Shown here: positions 1 through 6,205 of the stretch, in pieces
Numbering within the stretch: position 1 is the first letter of the stretch
Layout of the letters: every line of letters starts with the position of its first letter
Source: a bacterium
Lineage (GTDB): Bacteria > Patescibacteriota > Gracilibacteria > JAUYGZ01
DNA: 10,824 nt
Assembly: GCA_030699855.1 (NCBI GenBank)
Contig: JAUYKR010000116.1
Location: 1 to 10,824, forward strand
Reading direction: 5' to 3'
Position numbers and translations under genes: made by a program
Notes under the pieces: model-generated
What the model was told of the DNA's origin: nothing
Database searches by the model: none
Seen by the model: the letters and a program-made list of their open reading frames with translations, nothing else

Positions 1-1
1 C

Positions 2-1828
2 AAGGGCAAAGTAGCCCTAAAGGACCACTATGCCAACCTGGTTTCCGGTCGCAGACTTTCCCTGGAAAGCGCCAAGGACGGCCTTCAAGTGGACTGCTGG
101 AATAATTGCCAGAGTAATTCGAAAGGGGAAGTGTTCTTCAACCTTGTTTCCGATCAGCCCGGCCTGTTTTCACTGGTCGTTTCCGATGTGCTTCACGGCG
201 GTCGGTTGTTTCAGGCGGATGTCGGTTTTTTACCGGTGGTGAATAAGCCTTCCGTTCAACCCGACCGTTCCTGGGATGACCTGTTTTCTTCCGCTGATCA
301 GGATCCTACTCGTGCTCAGGTCAACAGCCTGGGAAACGATGACCAAGCCATCGCCCGCCTCGATTTGTTCAGCACCATTCCCAACTTTTCTTCCGCCAGT
401 TTGTTCAACATGGGTTCCCTTTCCGCCGACTTGGTTAGCCCTCCAGTCACCGCGCCGATGACTCCGCCTGTTACCGCCAGCACAGCCGGGCAAATCGCGG
501 AGTTCCACATCATTTTTGGTACCGATGAGGATCAAGAGTTTGAAGAAGAAGTGACGGTTCAGGCCAATAGCGCTCTGGACTATTACGTCATTCCCGTCGA
601 CGCCAACGGCGACGAGGTGACCTCGTATCGCGGTACGATCGTGACCGAAATCGATCCGGCCGGACCATTAGTACCTCCGCCCTTCACTTTTAGAGGACTT
701 CCCAGCGAGAACTTTTTTGCCCTAGCCTTGCTCCTTCCTCCGGGAGAGTGGACTTTGACGGTGGAGGACCAGGACAACCCAAATCTTTTCGGGGAAGTGA
801 CCATCACCTCTAGCTTGCCTGGTCAGTCGCCTCGCGGAGTCTCCAACGGAATTCTTACCGTCAACAACCCGGTGGGCGGCAATGTCTACTCCGGCACGAT
901 TCCGGTGAATGGCGTCACCGCCACCGACAATACCAAGATTCAGGTTTTGGACAGTCAGGGGAGCCTCCTCCAGGAGGCTCTCGTCGACGCCAACAATGCC
1001 TTTAACTTTAGCGTCAACCTGCCCAGCGGGCCGCAAACTTTGACCGTGAAGGCTCTCTATCAGGTAACGGGACAGGAGGTGAGCAGTGCTGTTACTTTCG
1101 AAGTCGACACTACTGCGCCGGTGGTGACCCGCGTAAACGTTCCATCCGCGCCCATCCGTCCCGATGAAGCTTTTACCATTACCGCTGAGGCGGAAGCTGA
1201 GAGCACGCTGGTCGCCTTCATTGACAACCGATCGTACAACTTTACCGGAACCGGAACCCAATACACCCTGAGCGCTCAGGCTCCGCCAAACGGCGGTTCA
1301 TTCCCGGTTCATGTGCGCGCCAGCGACCGCCTGGGCAACAGCATCGATTTGCAAAATCAGGGTATTCTGACCGTTCAGGGCGGACTTACTCCATTAGCCA
1401 ACTTGATTGGCATTCCCGGAGTGGGACAAATGACCCTTTCCTGGGATCCCGTGCCGGGAGCCGATCACTATCGGGTTTCTTATCGTGCTGTTTTGGGAAC
1501 GTTAGAGCAGCAGCAAACCGCTCAGGAAGCCCATGCGACCGTTGCCAGCCTCAGCCCTAGCCAGGCTTATATTTTCACCGTCGTGGCCCAGGACGCGCAG
1601 GGCGCTTCACTTTCACTTCCCACGGTAAGCGGTCCGCTTCAGGCTTTAGAGCCAGAAGCTACTCCGGCTCTTGTCCAGGGCGGAGCTGACCACGCGGCGG
1701 CTTCAGTCGTTCAGACCACGCCTATCCGTCATGCCAGCTCGGGGCCGGAAGTGTACGTGGTGGTGATCATGTCGGCCCTGCTCATGGTCGGCTATGTCCG
1801 GATGCGAAAGGCTTCCGTAGCCGCTTAG
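2..1828 (+). CDS. Large exported Ig-like / fibronectin III surface protein, C-terminal membrane anchor (5' truncated)
   Basis: The frame is open from base 2, so the true start lies upstream; the GTG at 89 falls inside an Ig-like domain and is not the start. The visible part is 608 residues, numbered here from base 2. Residues about 1-75 resemble an invasin-type bacterial Ig domain. A Pro/Thr-rich linker lies near 146-164. A filamin-like Ig domain near 164-270 carries the pattern DANGDEVTSYRGT. One or two further Ig-like domains cover about 280-458. A fibronectin III domain follows at about 466-549 (MTLSWDPVPGADHYRVSYR). The C-terminus is S-G-P-E, a hydrophobic segment (about 584-599) and a basic tail (RMRK). 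It is probably a cell-surface adhesin or structural protein tethered by its C-terminus. No catalytic motif is seen. The export signal would be in the missing N-terminus. Function beyond surface display is unknown. Confidence 0.8.
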   Translation, partial: KGKVALKDHYANLVSGRRLSLESAKDGLQVDCWNNCQSNSKGEVFFNLVSDQPGLFSLVVSDVLHGGRLFQADVGFLPVVNKPSVQPDRSWDDLFSSADQDPTRAQVNSLGNDDQAIARLDLFSTIPNFSSASLFNMGSLSADLVSPPVTAPMTPPVTASTAGQIAEFHIIFGTDEDQEFEEEVTVQANSALDYYVIPVDANGDEVTSYRGTIVTEIDPAGPLVPPPFTFRGLPSENFFALALLLPPGEWTLTVEDQDNPNLFGEVTITSSLPGQSPRGVSNGILTVNNPVGGNVYSGTIPVNGVTATDNTKIQVLDSQGSLLQEALVDANNAFNFSVNLPSGPQTLTVKALYQVTGQEVSSAVTFEVDTTAPVVTRVNVPSAPIRPDEAFTITAEAEAESTLVAFIDNRSYNFTGTGTQYTLSAQAPPNGGSFPVHVRASDRLGNSIDLQNQGILTVQGGLTPLANLIGIPGVGQMTLSWDPVPGADHYRVSYRAVLGTLEQQQTAQEAHATVASLSPSQAYIFTVVAQDAQGASLSLPTVSGPLQALEPEATPALVQGGADHAAASVVQTTPIRHASSGPEVYVVVIMSALLMVGYVRMRKASVAA

Positions 1829-1844
1829 CCGACGTGGACCAGCC

Positions 1845-1873
1845 TTGCTTGAGCCCCACAAAAGCCCTATAGT
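1845..1873 (+). promoter_or_regulatory. Predicted sigma70-type promoter of cysS
   Basis: TTGCTT (1845-1850), a 17-base spacer and TATAGT (1868-1873) lie in the 69-base gap between the surface-protein gene and cysS. The predicted transcript would start near 1880, leaving a leader of about 17 bases with no Shine-Dalgarno site. Called from consensus match only. Confidence 0.55.
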
Positions 1874-1897
1874 ACAGGTGATTCCTGATCTTTTTCC

Positions 1898-3382
1898 ATG
1901 TCGTTGAGGCTCTATAACACCCTCTCCAAACAACTTGAAACATTCAAGCCTCTTCAGTCTGGAAAAGTGACGATGTACAACTGCGGGCCGACCGTTTACA
2001 ATTTTGCTCACATCGGCAATCTCAGTTCCTATCTGATGGCGGATTTACTCCGCCGATATTTGGAGTACAGGGGATATGAGGTTCAGCAGGTGATGAACAT
2101 CACCGATGTCGGTCACCTTGTTTCCGACTCGGACACGGGTGAGGACAAGATGGAAAAGGCGGCTCGCGAACAAAAAATCGATCCTATCGACGTCGCTCGC
2201 AAATATGAAGCGGCTTTTCACGCCGACCGAAAGAAGCTCCACATCAAAGACGCGGTGACGTATCCCCGTGCCAGCGAGTACATCCAGGAGCAACTGGCCA
2301 TGATCAAAGATCTGCTGGATAAGGGGATTGCTTACGAAACGTCCGACAGCGTCTATTATGATGTGGCTCAATTTCCTGCCTACGGTCAGCTTTCTGGCAA
2401 TACTCTCGATGAACTGAGGGCCGGCGCTCGGGTGGAGGTGGATGAAGGAAAGCGTCATCCGGCCGATTTTGCTCTTTGGAAGTTTTGCATCGGTGAAAAT
2501 GCTCAGCACATTCTGCGCTGGGATTTTGAGACCGGAGAACGGGTTCAGCCGGAAGACAGCAACTCCCAACTCCCAACTCCCAACTCTAAACTTGCTGGCT
2601 TTCCCGGCTGGCACATCGAATGTTCGGCCATGGCTTCCAGCCTGCTCGGTTCCGTCATCGACATCCATACCGGAGGCGAGGACAATATCTTTCCCCATCA
2701 CGAGTCCGAAATTGCCCAATCCTGTGCCGTGAGCGGAGAAAAATATTTCGCCCGCTTTTGGATTCACAAGCGACATATCTTCGTCGACGGCGAGAAGATG
2801 AGCAAGTCGAAGAAAAATTTTTTTACGCTTGCGGATTTGGAAACGAAGGGTTTCTCTCCACTAGCCTATCGCTACGCGATTCTTTCCACTCACTATCGTC
2901 AGAACACCAATTTCACTTTCAAAGGTCTGGAGGACGCAACGAAGTCCATCGAGCGTCTTCAAAACTTTCTTCAGGCCGTTCAGGAGGCTGGCGATGTGGG
3001 AGAGCAGCTCGATGTCCAGGGCGCCCGGACTCAATTTGAGCAGGCGTTGGATGATGACCTGAATAGTTCCGGAGCGCTTGCCGCTGTCTTCGATCTCGTT
3101 AAGCTGGGAAACATCGCGCTGACGGAGTCCGGTGGTATAAAAAACCGTCTCGATGTCCTCAATTTTCTCCGCGACTTCGACCGACTCTTCGCCGTGCTAA
3201 ACTGGGATGTTCAGGAAGAACATGATCCTCAGATCGAAGTTTTGGTGCGCGAGCGGGATCAGGCCCGCGAGCAAAAGGACTTTAAAAAAGCCGATCAAAT
3301 CCGGGATAAATTGGGTGGAATGGGAATCGAGATCATGGATAAGGAGGGAAAAACGGTATGGAGGAAAACGCGAGACAGGTGA
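1898..3382 (+). CDS. cysS: Cysteinyl-tRNA synthetase
   Basis: Class I aminoacyl-tRNA synthetase that charges tRNA-Cys with cysteine using ATP, in the cytoplasm; 494 residues, somewhat longer than the usual 460 or so. The signature HIGH appears as HIGN at 38-41, a common variant, and KMSKS is at 300-304. The zinc ligands match the E. coli enzyme: C29, C242 (in GWHIECSAM), H267 and E271. The last two spacings are identical to E. coli (25 and 4), but C29-C242 is 213 residues against 181 there. Much of the excess lies between DFALWK and PGWHIEC, where a stretch ending in NSQLPTPNSKLA is encoded by a heptamer tandem repeat (2561-2595). The C-terminal domain and an acidic/basic end look normal. The ATG at 1898 gives the standard MSLRLYNTLS N-terminus; no Shine-Dalgarno precedes it. 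The gene has its own predicted promoter. Confidence 0.97.
   Translation: MSLRLYNTLSKQLETFKPLQSGKVTMYNCGPTVYNFAHIGNLSSYLMADLLRRYLEYRGYEVQQVMNITDVGHLVSDSDTGEDKMEKAAREQKIDPIDVARKYEAAFHADRKKLHIKDAVTYPRASEYIQEQLAMIKDLLDKGIAYETSDSVYYDVAQFPAYGQLSGNTLDELRAGARVEVDEGKRHPADFALWKFCIGENAQHILRWDFETGERVQPEDSNSQLPTPNSKLAGFPGWHIECSAMASSLLGSVIDIHTGGEDNIFPHHESEIAQSCAVSGEKYFARFWIHKRHIFVDGEKMSKSKKNFFTLADLETKGFSPLAYRYAILSTHYRQNTNFTFKGLEDATKSIERLQNFLQAVQEAGDVGEQLDVQGARTQFEQALDDDLNSSGALAAVFDLVKLGNIALTESGGIKNRLDVLNFLRDFDRLFAVLNWDVQEEHDPQIEVLVRERDQAREQKDFKKADQIRDKLGGMGIEIMDKEGKTVWRKTRDR
2561..2595 (+). repeat. AACTCCC heptamer tandem repeat inside cysS
   Basis: Three perfect consecutive copies of AACTCCC occupy 2561-2581, followed by a degenerate copy AACTCTA (2582-2588) and a further partial one (AACTTGC, 2589-2595). 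Three heptamers make 21 bases, so the frame is kept and each triple encodes seven residues. The repeat sits where CysS families normally have a short loop just before the zinc-ligand motif GWHIEC. Confidence 0.85.
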
Positions 3383-3443
3383 GAGAGGTGGGAGCAGTAA
3401 GGATAGTGGGAAATTCCCAACGTCCCCACTGCTCCCACCTTTC
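3383..3443. repeat. Long imperfect palindrome in the cysS-UPF0104 gap
   Basis: The arms AGGTGGGAGCAGT (3386-3398) and ACTGCTCCCACCT (3428-3440) are perfect 13-base inverted repeats. They extend outward to 3383/3443 with one G-U pair. Inside, GGAT (3401-3404) pairs with GTCC (3422-3425) and TGGG (3407-3410) with CCCA (3416-3419), all centred on base 3413. The element begins right after the cysS TGA stop (3380-3382) and fills most of the 75-base intergenic gap. A run of five T follows at 3448-3452, a few bases past the stem, so a weak terminator or attenuator role is possible. A small palindromic repeat (REP/MITE-like) is the alternative. Confidence 0.8.
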
Positions 3444-3457
3444 CTACTTTTTGCCTA

Positions 3458-4567
3458 ATGAAGAAAAAGTTGATCATCACGGTATTTATTCTCCTCGGCT
3501 TAGGCCTCTTCGCCGATGTTCTGTGGAAGACCGACTGGACGGAGGTCACCGCCACCCTTCGGCAGCTCACTCTTCTTAACATGATGGTTTTTTTGCTTGT
3601 CTGTTCCATCAGCCAAACGCTGATGGCCTGGCGCTGGCGCATCATTCTCAAGTCTCATGGGTACCTCGTTTCCTTCTGGAAAATCTGGCTGTACCGAATG
3701 ACGGGCTACGGTATTTCCTACATCACCCCCACTCAGGTGGGAGGCGAGCCGGCTCGCGTCTACTTCCTCAACGAAAATCACGACATCCCCCTCAGGGAAT
3801 CCAGTTCGTCGGTACTCCTTGATAAGCTTCTGGAAATGTCTGCCTTTGTGGTGTTTGTCTTGTCCGGAGTGCTGGCGGTGAGTTTTACCAATTTGCTTCC
3901 CAATCACACCCTCTACTTCATCTTTGCTCTTCTGGCCGTCTTCGGCTTCTTGCTTGGTTACGCCTTCAAAAAACTTTTGGACGGATCAGGCTTCATTACC
4001 TCTCTCTTTCAGAAGCTTCGCCTTGGCCGTGTGAGGGGACTGCAAAACTTTGAACAGAAGATCTTGAAGACGGAAATGATGATCGCGGACTTCCTTTCTC
4101 ACACCGATCACAAGCGAACGACCGTGCCCCTTATCTGTTTGATCTCATTGTTGGCCTGGGCTTTTACCATTGTGGAATACGCTCTTGTTATTTCATTTTT
4201 CGGGCTGCAGATGAGTTTTCTCCAGATTTTTCTGGTCGGAACGGTTCCACTCTTCACTTATCTGTTACCCCTTCCGGGCGGGTTGGGGGCCTTGGAAAAG
4301 GCTCACGTGAGCCTCTTTACCGTTCTTGGTCAAAGCGCCGGAGCCGCTGTGGCGGTTATTGTCATGATCCGTTTCAAAGAAATTTTCTTGTCTACCATTG
4401 GTTTTGCCTACGCGCTTACGCACGGTCTTACCCTTATGGGGCGAAAGAAGGAGGAGGTAAGAGCGGAAAGACGGCTCAAAAAAGCTCAGAAGCGGCTGAG
4501 AAGAGAACAGAGAAGCTTGGCAGAGCAGCAGAGGGGGAAGCCGGATAAGCTACCTGTAGAGCTGTGA
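3458..4567 (+). CDS. UPF0104 / MprF flippase-domain-like integral membrane protein
   Basis: 369 residues with about eight hydrophobic segments (approximately 5-20, 40-58, 75-90, 125-146, 152-170, 224-248, 254-275, 300-327). It matches the lysylphosphatidylglycerol-synthase transmembrane region family (COG0392, YbhN/AglD-like). The family's conserved patches are present: GGEPARVYFL at 95-104 and PLPGGLGALE at 271-280. Members are membrane proteins tied to lipid or lipid-linked sugar translocation; the MprF soluble aminoacyl-transfer domain is absent, so this is not a full MprF. The C-terminal tail, 328-360, is very rich in Lys/Arg and Glu and probably lies as a charged cytoplasmic helix. The gene follows cysS by 75 bases across the palindrome and may be co-transcribed. 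The ATG at 3458 has no Shine-Dalgarno. Its last 18 bases overlap the convergent toxin gene. The exact substrate cannot be told. Confidence 0.85.
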   Translation: MKKKLIITVFILLGLGLFADVLWKTDWTEVTATLRQLTLLNMMVFLLVCSISQTLMAWRWRIILKSHGYLVSFWKIWLYRMTGYGISYITPTQVGGEPARVYFLNENHDIPLRESSSSVLLDKLLEMSAFVVFVLSGVLAVSFTNLLPNHTLYFIFALLAVFGFLLGYAFKKLLDGSGFITSLFQKLRLGRVRGLQNFEQKILKTEMMIADFLSHTDHKRTTVPLICLISLLAWAFTIVEYALVISFFGLQMSFLQIFLVGTVPLFTYLLPLPGGLGALEKAHVSLFTVLGQSAGAAVAVIVMIRFKEIFLSTIGFAYALTHGLTLMGRKKEEVRAERRLKKAQKRLRREQRSLAEQQRGKPDKLPVEL

Positions 4568-4825
4568 GTGGGTGCCGACTTTGAGCATGATTACGAGGGT
4601 ATACTGTTGGTGTTGTTCAAAGATTATCCGTACATCACCTGTAACATCAATTGATCTCTGCCCAGCCAGATATCCCTTTAGAGCGTGATTTCGGAGCTCT
4701 GGATCAAGTGGATTATTTCCAAAAACATCGATGGTCTCATCCACTTTCAGCTTCAGTTTCGGGGAAAGTTTCTCGTACTGTTTAGAGAATCTTTTCGTGT
4801 ATATAATCTCCATCGAAGTCGTCAT
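4550..4825 (-). CDS. YafQ/RelE-family type II toxin (predicted mRNA interferase)
   Basis: A 91-residue protein of the RelE/YafQ fold, whose members cleave mRNA on the ribosome. The features match YafQ-like toxins: an N-terminal strand and helix (MEIIYTKRFSKQYEKL), HALKG (H47), RSIDVTGDVRIIFE with D64 and R66, and the C-terminal GTHSQLY (H86, Y90). H47, D64 and H86 correspond to YafQ catalytic residues; the position equivalent to YafQ H63 appears not to be His. The start is either ATG 4825 or, more like family N-termini, the ATG at 4813. It lies downstream of and overlaps the antitoxin gene by 44 bases (32 with the inner start), so it is translationally linked. Its 3' end overlaps the convergent UPF0104 gene by 18 bases. 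The reading frame is intact and the module is probably functional. Confidence 0.9.
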   Translation of the reverse strand: MTTSMEIIYTKRFSKQYEKLSPKLKLKVDETIDVFGNNPLDPELRNHALKGYLAGQRSIDVTGDVRIIFEQHQQYTLVIMLKVGTHSQLYR

Positions 4826-5105
4826 TCTTCAGCTTATCCAGATACTCTAATGCTTCTTTTCTCTTCATCGGCTTAGTAACATTAATGCCCAATTTGGCCT
4901 CTTCTGAGGCCTTAAGTATCTCCAACTCTTCCTGAAGTGTCAAACCATTTTGGGTGATGATCTGGAAGGGAATGCTCTCGGTGGCGATGACTTTTTGTAG
5001 GTAGAGCTTGATCGCGGAACTCATATCCATGCCAAGATTACTAAAAACTTTTGATGCTGCTTTTTTCGTTTTGGGATCGATACGGACCTGAAGGGTGGTG
5101 GACAT
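4782..5105 (-). CDS. DinJ/RelB-family type II antitoxin
   Basis: 107 residues from the ATG at 5105. The N-terminus STTLQVRIDPKTKKAASKVFSNLGMDMSSAIKLYL, described here in parts, is the ribbon-helix-helix DNA-binding region of DinJ/RelB antitoxins: a short strand (LQVRID), helix (KTKKAASKVF), turn (LGMD) and second helix. The phrase ESIPFQI at about 50-56 is also typical. The charged C-terminal half (EELEILKASEEAK, DDFDGDY) would wrap and neutralise the toxin. A TTG at 5126 extends the frame by seven residues, but the ATG fits the family N-terminus better and sits just below the predicted promoter. The gene precedes and overlaps the toxin gene. An inverted repeat over the promoter and start suggests autorepression by the antitoxin or the complex, as is usual for the family. 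Local base composition is AT-rich against neighbours, suggesting acquisition. Confidence 0.9.
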   Translation of the reverse strand: MSTTLQVRIDPKTKKAASKVFSNLGMDMSSAIKLYLQKVIATESIPFQIITQNGLTLQEELEILKASEEAKLGINVTKPMKRKEALEYLDKLKNDDFDGDYIHEKIL

Positions 5106-5157
5106 ACACTTTTTAAGATACCTCAAGTGTATTACAACGTAGTGATGATGTCAATAC
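5104..5157 (-). promoter_or_regulatory. Promoter and candidate operator of the toxin-antitoxin operon
   Basis: On the minus strand TTGACA (5154-5149), a 17-base spacer and TACACT (5131-5126) form a good sigma70-type promoter, predicted to start near 5119. A perfect 8-base inverted repeat, ATACACTT (5104-5111) and AAGTGTAT (5125-5132), spans the -10 box to the antitoxin start codon. A second, imperfect pair, GTATTACA (5129-5136) and TGTCAATAC (5149-5157), covers the -35 box. Both are placed where a ribbon-helix-helix autorepressor would bind. The operator role is inferred. Confidence 0.55.
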
Positions 5158-5171
5158 AAGTAAACCTTTTA

Positions 5172-6197
5172 TCACCTGAGGGCCAGGATGGTCCTGATAC
5201 TTACCATCAATCCAAACAGAATGATGATGGCGATCAGTTTGCCAAGGCTCTCCAAATACAGTGTCGAAAGCCCAAAACCCAAAGAAAGGGCGTAATAAAA
5301 AAGGTTCACCTGTCTTTCACTCAGGCCCGCTCGCAACAGCTCATGATGAAAATGTTGGAGATCGCCGCGAAGTGGGGACTGTCCTTTTACGATTCTTCGC
5401 ACGATCGTCCACACCGCGTCGAGGAGGGGAAAGGCTAGCACGATGAAGGCCGTGGCCAACTTACCGCCGCTATAAATGGCCATCACTGCAATCATCAGGC
5501 CCAAAAACATCGCTCCGCTGTCGCCCATCAGAACTTTCGGTTTGGGAAAATCAAAGAACAAAAATACAAAGGTTGACCCGCCCAGAATTAGGGCCATGTT
5601 GGCGAGCTGGCTTTGGTCGATCACGTGGAGTCCCTTCATGGTGGCTAACAAATAGATAACCGCGCAGGAAATAGTGGAAATACCACTGACGATTCCCGGA
5701 GCGCCATCCAGCCAGTTCATGGCGTTCACGAGGAAGACGATCCACAGTATGGCTACTGTCGCCGCCATCGGCTCTACGTTCAGATGGAACCCTCCCAGTT
5801 CCAGACTCCAGCGAATGCCATCCAGAACAATCGGATCGCCAAAGGGATTGCTGATGGCCGGTATGTGGACTCCGGATTGGACGATGAGGGCCGCGCAAAA
5901 CAGCTGGATGAGCAGCCTTAGCCAGGCGGGGATTTGACAGCGGTCATCGATAAAACAGGTCGTTGTCAAAATTCCTCCACCGACCAGCAGAGTGATGAGC
6001 TGTGGCGACGTTTCCAGCCACAGCAGGCTGCCGATCAAAAAGCTCAAAAAGAACACGATGCCAACTCCATAGGGAATTGCCTGGCGCTGGTGTCCGTACA
6101 GTTCCGGCCGGTCCAGCAAGTGTAACTTCCGGAACAGCCATCGTCCGCAGCAGATGAAAGTCAGAGTGATGATGGCGGAGACAGGAACGATGATCAT
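5172..6197 (-). CDS. WecA/TagO-type undecaprenyl-phosphate sugar-1-phosphate transferase
   Basis: 341 residues, strongly hydrophobic with around ten or eleven membrane segments: a member of the polyprenyl-phosphate N-acetylhexosamine-1-phosphate transferase family (MraY/WecA/TagO). These enzymes move a sugar-1-phosphate from a UDP-sugar to undecaprenyl phosphate, starting a glycan on the inner face of the membrane. Visible motifs: FIDDR 82-86 (Mg-binding Asp pair), NAMNWLDGAPG 158-168, LMGDSGAMFLG 223-233, LLDAVWTIVRR 258-268 and RGDLQHFHHELL 277-288. The HFHH motif (282-285) resembles HIHH of WecA/TagO and is not the MraY pattern, so a UDP-GlcNAc-type substrate is more likely than UDP-MurNAc-pentapeptide. 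The third motif normally reads DGxxGL; here it reads DGAPGI. The start at 6197 lies 8 bases after the purF stop, with a weak AAAGG ahead; it is last in the folD-purF operon. Confidence 0.9.
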   Translation of the reverse strand: MIIVPVSAIITLTFICCGRWLFRKLHLLDRPELYGHQRQAIPYGVGIVFFLSFLIGSLLWLETSPQLITLLVGGGILTTTCFIDDRCQIPAWLRLLIQLFCAALIVQSGVHIPAISNPFGDPIVLDGIRWSLELGGFHLNVEPMAATVAILWIVFLVNAMNWLDGAPGIVSGISTISCAVIYLLATMKGLHVIDQSQLANMALILGGSTFVFLFFDFPKPKVLMGDSGAMFLGLMIAVMAIYSGGKLATAFIVLAFPLLDAVWTIVRRIVKGQSPLRGDLQHFHHELLRAGLSERQVNLFYYALSLGFGLSTLYLESLGKLIAIIILFGLMVSIRTILALR

Positions 6198-6205
6198 GCA
6201 GACCT

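Noticed and set aside
961..980. Hairpin GAGCCTCC/GGAGGCTC with a 4-base loop as a terminator
   Set aside because: It is inside an intact coding frame with no T-run after it; probably chance from Leu/Glu codons.
722..1261. 179-codon open frame on - opposite the Ig/FN3 gene
   Set aside because: Low-complexity translation and no domain; explained by the + strand gene.
89..1828. GTG at 89 as start of the surface-protein gene
   Set aside because: The frame is open to the left edge and residues before 89 continue an Ig-like domain, so the gene is truncated by the window.
2561..2595. CRISPR-like or minisatellite array
   Set aside because: Units are only 7 bases with no spacers and lie inside a coding sequence, so not CRISPR.
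2045..2776. 243-codon open frame on - opposite cysS
   Set aside because: Antisense shadow of the conserved catalytic core of CysS; no independent support.
3458..4567. Full MprF lysylphosphatidylglycerol synthase
   Set aside because: Only the membrane region is present; the C-terminal aminoacyl-transfer domain is missing and the tail is just a basic helix.
1898..4567. Recoded UGA (Gracilibacteria/SR1 code)
   Set aside because: TGA ends cysS and the UPF0104 gene at natural C-termini, and no gene needs read-through.
5106..5126. Antitoxin start at TTG 5126
   Set aside because: It adds seven residues not seen in DinJ/RelB N-termini and overlaps the predicted -10 box; ATG 5105 fits better.
5172..6197. 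MraY (phospho-MurNAc-pentapeptide transferase)
   Set aside because: The HFHH motif and overall pattern resemble WecA/TagO, not the MraY HHH pattern.
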